Source of the DNA: Cheiracanthium punctorium | Taxonomy: Eukaryota; Arthropoda; Arachnida; Araneae; Cheiracanthiidae | Reading direction: 5' to 3' | Length of the DNA stretch: 64,000 nucleotides | Assembly: GCA_038373885.1 (NCBI GenBank) | Contig: JAWZYV010012344.1 | Coordinates: 124,001-188,000 of the forward strand | Shown here: positions 11,176 to 22,275 of the stretch, in pieces | Layout: each line of letters starts with the position of its first letter | Numbering within the stretch: position 1 is the stretch's first letter | The notes under the pieces: model-generated | Database searches by the model: none | What the model saw: the letters and a program-made list of their open reading frames with translations, nothing else | Told to the model about the DNA's origin: nothing | Translations under genes and position numbers: made by a program

Positions 11176-11598
11176 GTGTGTGTGTGGGGGGGGGGGGCAT
11201 TCCTATTAAATAAGAATCAAGCCGATGCTGCCAATGCACTCTCAAAGTCAGTGCCGCTACCAGAATTACATCACCCGGAGCATAACTTAATTTTGCCTCG
11301 ACCCTCAGCACAGCCGGCTGGATTCATTTTCGATGGAAACAGTGCCCCTTCCTTGCACACGAAACTGAAATGCTGTGGTCCGTCCAGAATAAATGATTTG
11401 CGAAAAATAAATAAATCGCGGACCTTTAAAAATGTGAATAAATTGGGAAAAAAAAAAACGATTAATTTTTTAGGTATTTCTTCAGAAATTGGCAATGCTT
11501 TAAAACTAGCTAAAATTATAGAACAAACTATTTTTAAAGTTAAAACTTATGCATGGATGTTCAAACAATCGATGAAATATCGTATGAATTCATTCTAA
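11176..11598 (+). other. Longest open frame (140 codons), probably not a gene
   Basis: This is one of the longest open frames in the window. It starts inside a GTGTGTG plus G12 run and ends in Lys/Asn-rich AT sequence. The middle (11215-11395) has a more balanced base composition than its surroundings and is not part of any repeat found here. The predicted protein shows no signal peptide, membrane segment or familiar motif, and an open frame also exists on the opposite strand (11271-11495). It could be chance, or a low-copy conserved segment or exon whose splice sites I cannot establish. Confidence 0.15.
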
Positions 11599-12835
11599 AA
11601 AAATTATCGATAGCGTAATTTTCACAAAGTACTTTTACAAAAAGAAAACCAAAAATTCATCGATTTAAAAATTCGCATATTTATTATAAATAATAAGCAA
11701 TATGAGCGATTTAAGTCATAATGGAACAACTTAAAATTTTTAATATATGTCTAAAAATAATTAATTTCGCTATTTTTATGAACATTCATCATCGAATTAA
11801 ATGCAATACATATATAGATATATCGTGAGTTCAAGAACCACGAAAGATGAAATCCGAGACAAAAATAGCATCAAATTGGATGTAAACACATTTTGTTTCC
11901 AAGCTTGAAATCATGGCCAAGGTTAAAATTCTTACCCATGCTTTTATGTTGATCGCCAATGGTGTAATCAACGATAGGCGGTGTATCTTCATCCACCGCA
12001 GCTCCAACCAGGAGTTTTTCAATTCCAGCTTCAAGTCGATCAGCCATTCTGAAGCAAATTAACTGCAGATATTACGCGAATGAAAAGGGCGTGAACTTAT
12101 CCTCTGTTCATTAGAATATTTCAGTAATCCACGGCCAACACACACTGCACGGCAATGTGACAACGTATGTAAGATTTTGATTACGGTTTTCTTACGCAGG
12201 TTTGAGATGTTGATGGGTTGCCACACTGGGTTTCGTTTCATATTCCATTTGGCGAATTTTCAGAGATTTGGCAAGATCATTTGGCTCCTATAAGTATGCT
12301 GCCATCTATTGAAATTAAACGTAACGATGAAATCCTTGGTAGACAAAAAGCTTGTACACTAATTATAAAAAAAGTCTCAAATTTTTTTAAAATTTAGAAG
12401 CGTAGATACAAACATGTTTTTTTTTTTTTTTTTTTTTTTAATTCAAACACTTGCAATATACTAAGAATATGGATGAAACTCAGAAAAAATTTAAAGTTGT
12501 GATACTTTATTTTAAATAAAGTTCTGCTTAATCTGTGTAATGTGCTCAGACTCCTCTTATAAATAAATATTTTGATAAGGCTTTTGAAATTCTTTACTTT
12601 CAATTAATTATTTATTGTTAAACTGAATACCTAGCTTCTTCCTCCTGAATGCTTTTAACAACTATGCCCTCGTCTGCTGTGAATTGAAAGATTAAATTTA
12701 ATAAACTCAAAAGAAATTAATTTTCGACAGAATTATCAGAAACAAGTGTCGTAACCTCATATTTATAGAATAATATTTCTGTTTTAAGAAGGCAAATCAA
12801 TTTGTTTGTGAGACACATACATTCAAAGCAAAAAT
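11599..12835. other. AT-rich spacer
   Basis: Contains a run of about 22 T (12417-12438). GATGGCAGCA-type motifs start to appear near 12300. No coding content or element boundaries are recognised. Confidence 0.45.
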
Positions 12836-12975
12836 AAATCTAACAGATGGCAGCACATAACGACATTATGATATGTATTTTTCGCATGGTCCATAGTCTT
12901 TATTCATTCATATTACAAACAAATTCAATAGATAGCAGAACACAACGACTTCAGGATACGTATTTTCAAAAATAG
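12836..12975. repeat. Diverged direct repeat, about 45 bp, spaced 87 bp
   Basis: CAGATGGCAGCACATAACGAC (near 12845) and TAGATAGCAGAACACAACGAC (near 12932), each followed by a related ATATGTATTTT/ATACGTATTTT. The motif GATGGCAGCAC also forms inverted ends at 21882-21965. Confidence 0.6.
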
Positions 12976-14090
12976 ACGATATTAATCTGTTTTATTTATC
13001 CTTTTGAGCTGAGTTGCAGCTCTTTGAGTTGTAGAGTGTGTAATAGTGTGGTGATAGGGTACATGCCCGTCGTCCGTGCTATATTTTCACTGCTCCCGAC
13101 AGATCTTGAAAGACCCGAATTTTTTTTTTTTTAAAACTAGGGGCAAAGCCCCTAGGCCTAGACTCGCTACGCTCGCTTTTCGTATGAGGCATTCTGCCCC
13201 TAGTAAGGCTTATTCGATAAAAAGGCATAATTGACAAAACCCAAAGATTGGATCTGATAGAATGTAACCGAGCTACACATTCCTTGGTTCTTGCATATTC
13301 CCTGAAACAACTTCCCACTATTTTTAATTGTGTAAAACTTATCGTATTTCCAATCCATGGCGATTTTTCATAATTTGGCGACTTACGTATACGTATAGTT
13401 AATAATTATTTCTATGAAAACAGTGCTTCGTATGTTTTCTTTGATAAAAGGTGCAAAACAGTGTTCATGTAAGGTTGCCGTGAAAACAGTTATCCATACA
13501 TTCATATACACAATCCTTTCCAGATTGGTTTATTTAGCCCCGTGAAATACATCATCTCACCGCGCGGGAAAATATCCAAGCTTTACTTGCTATAATGGCA
13601 TAGTTTACGCCTTGCCTCCAAATACTGGTGGCAAATATAAAAGCTGAAGCTAACCGACATTACTATATATAACTCCTGTTATCTAAGGGAACTTACTATT
13701 TGGAGACCGTGAACTATGTGCAACGCACTTTGACTTATTTATTTCACTTACTTACTTTTGGCGTAAAAATGGTGTAATTTTACATTATGTTTGTTAATTT
13801 AACGCAGGAATCACTTTGTTGCAAAGGCATGAATGGTTTTATGCTTGCGAAAATCGCCAAGCCTGGGATGCATTATGCTTAGTTTTTCAGTCTTTTATTA
13901 ATATCTCCTAAAATAATTGGAATTTCGAAATTTAAGTCGTCTTTTCGGCTTCCCTGGAATTTTCCGAATCCACGGAGACCTTCGCCGAAACTGAAATCCC
14001 TACGGTTTCGGAGGAGATAGCAGAACAAGCTTTTGACAGCGGCTGCCGTTATTTTTTTTTTTAGAATAGAATGGTACTTTTTACTACTAA
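12976..14090. other. Spacer with a short CTAGGGGC hairpin
   Basis: A perfect 8 bp-arm hairpin CTAGGGGC-AAA-GCCCCTAG lies near 13137-13155. Around 13946-14060 a short frame without a start codon reads Glu/Ser/Thr-rich (FSESTETFAETEIPTVSEE); it is closed by a stop upstream and has no recognised homologue. Otherwise featureless. Confidence 0.35.
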
Positions 14091-14450
14091 ACGCATGCCA
14101 GGGATGGGTAGGTCGGTTGGTCGGCGATTGTCGAGGGCCCCCGGCTCAAGAAGGCCCCCGAAATGGATATACTACTTTATAATTAGAGTCATTTGATATA
14201 TGCATCAGAGTATTATGGATTATTTATTTTCCAGTAATCTTACGTCTTTCCGCAGTGGCGCAGCGAAGGACACAAGGAACCCCGCTTCTCGGGGGGGGGG
14301 GGGCGAAAGCTCTAAATTAGTTAAATGTGGATTTAGGCACGTAAGACTAAATTCCAAACATTACACATTCTGTTGCCTCTAAATTAATCCGTAAGAGACC
14401 CCTTTTCGATCTCTAGCCCCAAAGGAGCCAGTCCGGGCCTGACTAGACAC
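14090..14450. mobile_element. Probable hAT fragment (CAGGGCC type)
   Basis: Has GGGCCCCCGGCTCAAGAAGG near the left and ends GAGCCAGTCCGGGCCTG, the inverse of a CAGGCCCGGACTGGCTC-type hAT terminus (general knowledge). A CAGTGGCGCAGCG segment with a run of 13 G sits inside and may be a nested insertion. No target duplication is recognised, so limits are approximate. Confidence 0.4.
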
Positions 14451-15021
14451 AAACAAAATGAAATACGAGAAAAGTAAAAGAATCTTCTAATGTGTAACTT
14501 TGTTTTAAACGAAAACAAAGTTCTGCTTCCATTGGCATAAAATTATTAGAGAGCGCCTCCGAAAAGGAACTCTAAATTCTGTAGTAAAATATCCTCTCTG
14601 CGAGACAGCCAAAATTTATGTAGAAATCTCTCATTCTCTAGCTTCAGTTTACGCTTCAATCCAAGAATAAGGCTTTTGGATACGAACTTCTGTTTGAATA
14701 CGAAAAGTTGAAACAAAAAATCTCTTCGTCAGTTCAACTATTTTGCTTTACAAAGTTCTTGAATTGCTTCAGTTTAACCGAATTGTACGGTGCAGAGTGT
14801 GTTTTGAATTAGTAAATGAAACTGAGAAATAAGCTTCTTTTAAAGAAATTCGGCCTTTCCTACTTGAAAAGCCACCAACCCCCCTCTCCCACCGAAAATT
14901 CTTTCTTGTCTACACGCAAGCATAAAAACATAAAGCGACCTTATGCATCCAGGAATTTTAGTTTAGATTGAGAGTGCCTGTAAATAGTGTTAAACGTTCT
15001 AGTGTTAAAGTTCTGATTATC
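14451..15021. other. AT-rich spacer
   Basis: No repeats, element termini or coding frames recognised. Confidence 0.45.
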
Positions 15022-15095
15022 GAAGGCCCTGATTATCGCAGGAGCAAGAGGGGCATATGCCTCAGGCCCCCGATTTTGGGGAGCCCCCTAAATTA
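15022..15095 (+). mobile_element. H11 hAT-like left terminus
   Basis: GGCCCTGATTATCGCAGGAG followed by GAGGGGCATATGCC and GGCCCCCGATTTTGGG. The same order occurs inverted at 18022-18082 (GGGCCCGATTATGACAAACC...). The two may be the ends of one element of about 3 kb that later acquired the foldback, or two separate fragments. Flanking 8-mers do not match. Confidence 0.4.
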
Positions 15096-15880
15096 TTACA
15101 GTATGTGAATTTAGTTGGTAGTTTTTTTTTTTTTTTCAATGTAGTAAATGCGTAATTTCTTTCAGTTATGAAGTTACAAGTTGTAACTAGTCAAAATCTT
15201 TTTTTTTTTTTTTTTCTTAATTCGACCTCTCTATGGAAAAAATTTCATAGAGGATTAACGATTTCTGCAAAAAAAGAAGTAGTAATCACGATGGCTACTA
15301 GATTTTAAGTGATTACGCGGTAAGTTGCCGGATCCATTGAAGTTTTTAAGTGGCTACCCAGCAGAATGAGACATCAATAAATAGGAATTTGTCGATTATG
15401 ATTATTATGAAAGATAAAAACTTTTTAACAAAAAAATTAAACCGCCGAAAAACTCAAAAGCAAAAAATAATAAATCTTTTCTTAATTAACCTTAATAACT
15501 AAGTTCTTAAACTAATGTAAGTATACCTAAGTAATTTTGAGTCGGTGCCAAACAACCAATGAACAAAGATCACTAAATTGCCTAAATCTCTATTATTAAT
15601 AGGAGTAATTTATTGTTCACACACAGATTTTGAGTTGTGTATTAGAAAGTAGACCTCTCTGCATTTTTGCGAAAGCTCGTTGATCGTGATAGAGAAGTGA
15701 GGAGAGAGCATTTTTTGGAATGTTAAAGTTTATCGCCGGAGATTTCACGTTGCAATGTCAATTTGATTTGGTTATTTCTTTAAATTTAAGGTAATTTAGT
15801 GATCTTTGTTCATTGGTTGTTTGGCACCGACTCAAAATTACTTAGGTATACTTACATTAGTTTAAGAACTTAGCTATTAA

Positions 15881-16156
15881 CCCATTTGTGCCTGGATATT
15901 TTTGCGACTTTCTTCGATTTTTACTGATATCTGAAATAATAGATAAATTTCTGATGTCAATTTATTGAACAAGGGATGATTTTTTTAAAAATCATTATGC
16001 ATAAAAATCGAAATATCAACATCCTACTGGGTCATGTTGAAATATTTTGTAGAATTGAGGCTCACTACTCATGAATAAAGGCTAGGAAAAATAAATAACG
16101 CTTTCGACTAATAGCGAAAATGCCGTCCCAAAAAAGGGACGCTAGGCATAAATGGG
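15881..16156 (+). mobile_element. P2 TTAA MITE, copy a (piggyBac-like)
   Basis: A 276 bp body with ends CCCATTTGTGCCTGG / GCTAGGCATAAATGGG, flanked by TTAA at 15877-15880 and 16157-16160. The intact left arm of the foldback has a single TTAA at this point, so the duplication is proved within the window. CCC ends with TTAA duplications are the hallmark of piggyBac elements. No coding capacity. Confidence 0.93.
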
Positions 16157-16170
16157 TTAAGGTTAATTAA

Positions 16171-16446
16171 CCCATTTATGCCTAGCGTCCCTTATTTGGG
16201 ACGGCATTTTCGCTATCATTCGAAAACGTTATTTATTTTTCCTAGCCTTTATTCGCGAGTATTGAACCTCAATTCCACAAAATATTTTAATATGGCCAAG
16301 TTGGATGTTGACATTTCAATTTTTATACATAATGATTTTAAATGAAATCATTCCTTGCTCAAAAAGTTGACATCAGAAATTTATCAATTACTTCTGGTGT
16401 TAGCAAAAATCGAAGAAAGTCGCAAAAATATCCAGGCACGAATGGG
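16171..16446 (-). mobile_element. P2 TTAA MITE, copy b (piggyBac-like), inverted
   Basis: Same 276 bp length as copy a but in opposite orientation, 14 bp away. It starts CCCATTTATGCCTAGCG and ends CCAGGCACGAATGGG, with TTAA at 16167-16170 and 16447-16450. The left foldback arm again shows the single-TTAA empty site. Both copies include the inverted GGGACG/CGTCCC stretch near one end. Confidence 0.93.
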
Positions 16447-16520
16447 TTAAGAAAAGGTTTATTATTTTTTGCTTTTGAGTTTTTCGGCGGTTTAATTTTT
16501 TTGTTAAAAAGTTTTTATTT

Positions 16521-18021
16521 TATAATTTTTTGTGGCTATAAACGCAAATTAACAGCTTAGTGACGTCACATTGAGCAAGCGAATTCTATACATTCATCTG
16601 TGTACGTCACACAGTAGCTAGAATTAAAAAATAACTATTACGCATGCTGGAAAATTCAAGAAATTTCGGATCTTTCAACAGTTCTGAAATTTCCAATTTG
16701 CAATATTTGACGCATTATTATACCTCAAAAAAAAAAAAAAAAAAAGCGGTACACATTTCTTTATGGTTGCCAGTCAAAGGCTACCACCGGCAGGGTACTT
16801 CACTCCCGCTGAACATCGCCCACGATGGCGCCAGAACCAACACTAAATGAACATCAAAATGTAAACCGCGCCGGATACGGAACATAGACCAGTTCTTTTT
16901 AGCTGTATGAATTTCGAAAAAAAATTAACAAATTGAACTTCGGAAATTTTAATAACATTCAAATACTCTTTTGCGAAACGACAAACAAAAACAAAATGTG
17001 TGCGTGAGATTTACACATTCGCATGCGTTAACATGATTTATTCAAAATTAAAGCATCGACGCATATGTACGTAAATTCAGAACTACAAAAAATCTTAAAA
17101 GAATCGTTTTGACAAGCGAAAACAAAATGTACACATATGTGCTGTGTACTGTGAACGAAGATGTATAGGTGGTTTGATGTGCAGTTTTAAACGGTGACGT
17201 AAAAACGTCGCCAATATCCCTTGCAATGGACGATATCGATACGATGCTATTTCAATCACGTGTCGGTGGAAAATACAAATTTGAACTAATCAGATTGAAA
17301 CATCGAGTGTCAACTGAAACTACATTTTAAGTTGATTGGTTGGAGGTTACGTGTTGGCTAAAAAATGACGTCACACGGACACCGTCCATTAAAAAAAAAT
17401 CAACTCTTCTGGTAATAGCATCTAACAAATATCGATTCAAGAGCTTATATGCCTCGTTAGAGCTCCTATTTTATTTTATGAAAACTATAAAATTTAAGGA
17501 ATATTGAATTTTCACGAGGAAAAGGAAAAAGATCACTAAACGAGCTGGCATTTAAAATAGCTATTTAAAAGTCATATTTTATGCGTGTTCATACATTACA
17601 ATCAGTGAGTGAAAAATAAATCATCCCTGTTTTCCTACCCTTAGGGTTGGAATTTTTTTTTCCAAATCTATAGGGGACCAACTTCGGGGCATTCCCTTTC
17701 CAATAAAAAAAGAATTATCAAAATCGGATTACTCTGTAAAAAGTTATGCGTGGTCATACATAAAAAAAATTTACGCGTCGACTTGAGAACCTCCTCCGTT
17801 TTTCGTCGGTTAAAAAGGTCAGGCGTTTAATTATATTTTTTAAGTCTTCATTTTTAATAAAGCTTATTTCATAATGTTGATGTTTCATATGTTTATAATG
17901 TTCATAAACATTCTCATTTATCTAATATTAGTATATTTCATGTTGGATGCATTTAATCATTACAAAGATTCATGCGAACACAGAAAAAATACATTTAGTA
18001 GTTGTCAGACAGTAACAACAT
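16521..18021. other. AT-rich spacer with a dispersed-repeat segment
   Basis: Contains an A run at 16728-16745. The stretch near 17640-17815 (GTTATGCGTGGTCATACATA, then TTGAGAACCTCCTCCGTTTT) resembles a widespread arthropod dispersed repeat I know only by general familiarity. An 85-codon frame at 17874-18131 is hydrophobic AT-rich sequence running into the H11 fragment and is not credible as a gene. Confidence 0.4.
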
Positions 18022-18082
18022 GTAGGGGGCCCCCATACAGACTTCTGCCCCAAGCCCCGGTTTGTCATAATCGGGCCCTGCT
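18022..18082 (-). mobile_element. H11 hAT-like right terminus
   Basis: Inverted relative to 15022-15095: on the minus strand it reads CAGGGCCCGATTATGACAAA, then GGGGCTTGGGGCAGAAGTC and GGGGGCCCCC. See the left terminus for the alternatives. Confidence 0.45.
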
Positions 18083-18904
18083 TTTAACCTCGATTACAGT
18101 GATCACATTTATAGTGATAACACTATTATAAAGCCAAAACATTCTGTGCCACCCACCCATAGAACACAAGCAGGCCCGTATATTTACTGTTTGAAACGGG
18201 CTGGACACAAATCATTGCCGAGACTCTCCCATGGGCGTCCATCGAGCCCAATAATTGAGCATTTAATTTGGTTTTACCACTACCGACATTACTTTTAATG
18301 ACAACCAGACATAAAATAGTTATGCCAGAGCTCATATTTAACTTTCAATCTTATAAAGATATTTTAAGTAATGATCCGTTTTAGAAAGAAAAAAATGGTT
18401 TATAAAAATAATAATTGTCTTTTTTAGAGGGGGGGGGCATTGGCTTATATAAAAAATAATAATAACAATGGTTTGTTTTAAATCAAGTCCATGTTTACAT
18501 GCTTCTCCTGGGCCTCCGAGAGAAATTTTATAAGGTCGAACAAAACTCTTCCGACCCCTAACTGTATTATTATTATTATTATTATTATTATTAAACGGCT
18601 GAGCTCGTTACCTGTTATATAGTTGACGCTCGCTTTTACGAAACCTTAGAGACAACTCAGATAGTTTGCCCCGATATTCGTAAAATGGAGCAGTAATATA
18701 GTTTATGGGAGTGTATTTGGGACTACTCGCTGGTTCGTGAAATCGGAAGTGTTCGTTGAGCATCGACTGTACCATAAAATATCTTCAGACACAACTGTAC
18801 ATGTTTATAAATATGTGAGTAAGATATTTTTTGATGGATGTAAGAAAAAACCTAGGACAGATTTATTTTTCAGAAACATTATTTTAAAGGTGCCTATTTT
18901 TTCT
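18083..18904. other. Spacer with (ATT)n microsatellite
   Basis: An ATT trinucleotide run of about nine repeats occupies 18566-18593 and a G9 run lies near 18429. No other element is recognised. Confidence 0.5.
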
Positions 18905-18908
18905 TTAA

Positions 18909-19326
18909 ACCTTTGAGGCGCAACTCTTTCCCAATGCTGAAAAAAGGGCAGCCGTTGCCATCGCTCGACTTAACTACCAGCAAGATGGCGGACGATCGGA
19001 ACGTTCATCGCATGCCACATATCTAGAGACGCTTTTTTGACTGGCAATTAAGTCGAACGATGGCAACGGCTGCCCTTTTTTCAGCATTGGGCAATCTATC
19101 CAGAATGTTCTCGCATTCTTCCATTTTTCAGCAGATGTCAGTGCTGTTCAAAATAATCGTGACCATTTTTTTACGGGAAATGACGTGCTAAAAGTAAAGG
19201 ATTCTATTGGAGCTATGTCACCCGCAACTATTTTTTATAGAAATGAAATCTATTCTTTCGTGACTGGCAACAGTCAAAGCGTCAGAATTTGGTGTTCCCA
19301 GAGCGGGAACACTGCGCGCTAAAAGG
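18909..19326 (+). mobile_element. P1 TTAA hairpin MITE, copy 1
   Basis: A 418 bp copy flanked by TTAA (18905-18908, 19327-19330). Left end ACCTTTGAGGCGCAAC; right end, inverted, CCTTTTAGCGCGCAGTG. From 18940 it holds inverted arms: GGGCAGCCGTTGCCATCGCT with AGCAAGATGGCGGACGATCG, and the reverse ending CAACGGCTGCCCTTTTTTCA. Here the inner hairpin is partly deleted. The 3' third (ATTTTTCAGCAGATGTCAGT to GTTCCCAGAGCGGGAACACT) is unpaired and shared by all long copies. Confidence 0.9.
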
Positions 19327-19330
19327 TTAA

Positions 19331-19660
19331 AACCATATCAGTTGAGATTTGTGGGTCCGGACAAGAGATTCCGAGATTGTTCTTTACCTTGAAAATCTCC
19401 TTGGCTGTGTGAGTCGTGTAGAACAATGAGCTTTATTGTTTCGTAAATTATATCCGTCGTGCTGTGGTTAATTGCATTTTCGAGAAGGGCGGGGGAGACC
19501 TTTTTTGTAAAACTGCATTTTTTTAATGATTTTCTGTAAAATGCTAAAAGAATAGAGAAGGCAAGGAAGTTTTTCTCATATAAACTTTTACTTACGCATG
19601 AAGACCATTTTTATTCATGTTTCACTTTCAAAAGTTAATAATAATAATAATAATAATCAA
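19331..19660 (+). repeat. Flank F, first copy (empty H1 site)
   Basis: Directly follows P1 copy 1 and matches, in reverse complement, 27841-28320, which directly adjoins P1 copy 3. Landmarks: AACCATATCAGTTGAGATTT, GAGAATAGAGAAGGC-type sequence, and a terminal AAT microsatellite (about 19632-19655). TACTTACGC at 19590-19598 is the single, uninterrupted version of the H1 insertion site. Either F is a repeat that P1 entered before duplication, or P1+F moved as a larger unit. Confidence 0.85.
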
Positions 19661-20487
19661 AAGGTGGATTTACCATTTCTTCCATCTAAATAACTCTAGA
19701 ACTATGTATTGAAACTTTAGTGTATTTTTCAGTTTTTTCAATTACAGATCTATTAATGAAATTCATAAAGCGTTCTTAAAAGTTCACAGGAGCACTTTAG
19801 ATCAACACGGTCCACTCTAACTGACATAAGCTTGAAGGGGTCGTCCGTTTGCCCCCCCACCCCCTTCTCGTAGCAAATTCTCAAAGACATCACCGTATTC
19901 TGGAAAAACCAATAATTATAAGCATTCTTTTTGGGTAGAACTGCTTTGTTTACAATTCATTAATATTTGTTTATAGTTTAACTTGTTTTGCTACTATTAA
20001 TTAATATTTGTTTATAGTTGAACGTTTTCGACTTTTATTCCGTTGACTGTTTTGTCATTCGCTTCGCTTGGCGACTTGACTCGCCTTTGGTTCACAATTG
20101 GCGACATTTGCGTCCGGCTAATGGAAAAGTACCCAAAGAAACTTGATTTTCATTGAAATGAGTCCAATTATATGGCCAACACTGCACTAATCACAAAGAA
20201 CAGTAGGATATAGGGCGGTGAAGCTGGCCTCCTTGGCGGCTAGTATTTAAAAATATGCCAATATATCATGTTAATATTTTTGCATTTGTTTTAAGAACTA
20301 AGAACTAGCTTTCCAATTGGGTAGTTTGAGTTTTGCATTACACCCTTCATACATAAACATTGTTTCTCTCATTTAAAATAATTAACTTACAGACTATTTG
20401 TGCGTTTACCTATATTACGGCTAACGGTGATTTTGACTTCTCACAAGAAATGCAACTTTTATTGATGTATATTTGTTTTTATGAGTA
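19661..20487. other. AT-rich spacer with a small direct repeat
   Basis: TTAATATTTGTTTATAGTT occurs twice within 19960-20025, a short local duplication. Nothing else is recognised. Confidence 0.45.
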
Positions 20488-21206
20488 CAGTGAAACTTCT
20501 ATGAGCGACCACCTTTATTAGGCGACCCCCCCTCCTTCAATGACCAATTTTTAAAGGCACTTAGAGACCACACAACCCAAGCGAGTCCCGGTTCCCTGAC
20601 CGAAAAATTTCTTACATTTTTTCGGAAGTAAAGTAAACACAAACCACTTTCCAAACCAGGCGGTCTACTGCACATCAACATCAGGTGAGAGTACACGTAC
20701 ACATTACGTACAAATCTTGCAGGTTAGAGAAGAAACATATCCAAGAAACGAGTGATTTTACTGTTCGAGCAGCGCATTGATATGATCGAGTCACACGAAA
20801 ATAGAAATTCGAAAAGAAGATTGGCGGTTACTTTTAGATGTTGGAAAATCCAAAGAGCAAATTTTAAAGCAAATAGATTTTACTATGTCAAATTCAGAAT
20901 GCATTAAGAATCTCAGGATAAATGCTATTTTGTGAGATGTAGAAAATAAAGAGAGAAAGAGGTAGAGAGGAAAAAACGAACAATCATAGATTTCTAAATA
21001 CTATTTTATTAAAATTAAAATTTTAAAAATATGTTTGTATAATTGATTATGCATTAGTATGCATTTTCATAAATAACAAAACAAAGAATTTTTTTATCAT
21101 TTTCTTTTCTTGGCTATCACGTGTTAATACCTCTTTAAGCGACCACTTCTCTTAACGATTGATTTTTTGTGGAAAGGAGAATGGTCGCTCCCGAGAAGTT
21201 TCGCTG
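20488..21206 (+). mobile_element. Tigger/pogo-like element, 719 bp, internally deleted
   Basis: Ends CAGTGAAACTTCTATGAGCG / CGAGAAGTTTCGCTG are inverted, with GCGACCAC/ GGTCGC immediately inside. TA precedes the left end; the right flank is TG, so the TA duplication has one mismatch. CAGTGAAAC-type termini are characteristic of Tigger elements of the Tc1/mariner superfamily. It retains only the start of a transposase, so it is a deletion derivative. Confidence 0.8.
20737..20890 (+). pseudogene. Tigger/pogo transposase N-terminal HTH remnant
   Basis: Translation gives SKKRVILLFEQRIDMIESHE in one frame and, after a +1 shift, LDVGKSKEQILKQIDF. Together they resemble the N-terminal CENP-B/psq-type helix-turn-helix of Tigger/pogo transposases, which binds the element ends. 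The start codon appears changed to ATA and a frameshift falls in the HTH; the rest of the protein, including the DDE domain, is absent. It lies inside matching terminal repeats (20488-21206), which supports the assignment. Non-functional. Confidence 0.7.
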
Positions 21207-21880
21207 TGACAGTAGATATTGGCCCAAACTCAGTCAGTTTGTAAATTCTTTGAATAATGTTGTTAGGAAATTACCCTATGCAGTAGAAAAACGCATTCGT
21301 CACGAGTTTAGAATAGTCTGATTGCCTTAAAAAGTAAGTTTGTCTCATGGGTAGGAACAAAAAACTGAAGGTGAATTTGACTTAGAAATTAAATTTGTAG
21401 ATGCATAAAAACACTGAAAAAAAATGTAAAATTTTGATGAATAAATAAATTAATTGACTCTGAAACTTTCAACCAGCTGTTTGGCTCGTTCAAGAAAACA
21501 ACATAGTGAATAAATAAAATAATTTTGTTAAATGAGGCATGAACAAATCAGTCAGCAAAAGCATCTTGTTTATGAAATTAGATAATTTGGTGTATTTTAA
21601 CCAAACATTTAAGTAAAATAATTTGGTTTAATTAACAAAATGTTTTGTTGAAATAACCAAATAATTTTAAAAGAATTATTTTATTAATTAAAAAATTTTG
21701 CCTCGCTTTTCAACCAGATAACTTTGTTGACTTAAAAAAATTTTTGTGATTCAAGCATGTATTGAGAGTAGGCATAGAATACATTTACGAGAAGAAAATA
21801 AGATTTTAACCTTCTATTTCGTGTTTAAGATGATCGTGACTGAAAATGTTAAAAAATTATTGCTTATTTAGAAGTATTAC
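21207..21880. other. AT-rich spacer
   Basis: No repeats, coding frames or element ends recognised. Confidence 0.5.
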
Positions 21881-21881
21881 A

Positions 21882-21965
21882 ATCCACTGCAGATGGCAGC
21901 ACCAAAAGAGCTTCTCAATAACAACTGAGCCGTGTTCACTGTTTGGTGCTGCCATCTACGTGATA
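21882..21965. repeat. Short inverted-repeat element, 84 bp
   Basis: CACTGCAGATGGCAGCACCAAA and, inverted, CACGTAGATGGCAGCACCAAA flank about 38 bp of unrelated sequence. It may be a tiny MITE or solo palindrome. The GATGGCAGCAC core recurs at 12.8-12.9 kb. Confidence 0.6.
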
Positions 21966-22052
21966 ATTTCGCATACAAAATTATGCATTAAAACATCACA
22001 CTTTAAAAAGATTTCTTGATGAAAATCGCTACATAAGTACATTATTGCAGGG

Positions 22053-22255
22053 CCACTTCTGCCATATGTGCAAGGTGTGCACTGCACACAGGCGGCCGAA
22101 AAAAGGGACTGTCAAAAGGTACTTGCCGTTTTTATTCCATCGACTGAGCGTTAGGATCCCTTAGAAAGTCCTTCTGCCAAGGCACCCCCCCACTATTGGC
22201 AGATCGCCCTAGTGTAGCGTTGCCATAATCATCACACACACACACTCCATCGACT
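22053..22255 (+). repeat. hAT end fragment followed by SINE 3' fragment
   Basis: CAGGGCCACTTCTGCCATAT at 22053 is a CAGGGCC-type hAT terminus without a recognisable partner. From about 22140 a SINE 3' segment follows (GATCCCTTAGAAAGTCCTTC, AAGGCACCCCCCC, GCAGATCGCCCTAGTGTAGC) with its tRNA-like head missing, ending in a CA microsatellite. Confidence 0.55.
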
Positions 22256-22275
22256 GAGCACTCTTTATACTGCAT

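Larger units (their letters stand above)
15411..16520. repeat. Foldback (large inverted repeat) interrupted by two P2 elements
   Basis: The left arm (15411-15587) is matched in reverse complement by 15787-15880 + 16161-16170 + 16451-16520, around a ~199 bp loop. Landmarks: AATTTTGAGTCGGTGCCAAA at 15534 versus TTTGGCACCGACTCAAAATT near 15818, and AAACCGCCGAAAAACTCAAA versus TTTGAGTTTTTCGGCGGTTT. The right arm is split by two 276 bp TTAA-flanked insertions; removing each with one TTAA restores the arm. The loop shows no coding signal. Confidence 0.9.

Noticed and set aside
11176..11598. 140-codon open frame as a protein-coding gene
   Set aside because: Starts in a GT/G run, ends in Lys/Asn-rich AT sequence, has a competing frame on the opposite strand and no recognisable domain.
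13946..14060. Glu/Ser/Thr-rich short frame as exon
   Set aside because: About 35 residues, no start, no splice signals that can be defended and no known homologue.
15022..18082. One intact 3 kb hAT element spanning both H11 ends
   Set aside because: Ends resemble each other but flanking 8-mers differ and no transposase lies between; kept only as two termini.
17874..18131. 85-codon hydrophobic frame as a membrane protein
   Set aside because: AT-rich sequence giving Ile/Leu/Phe codons, then crosses into a hAT terminus.
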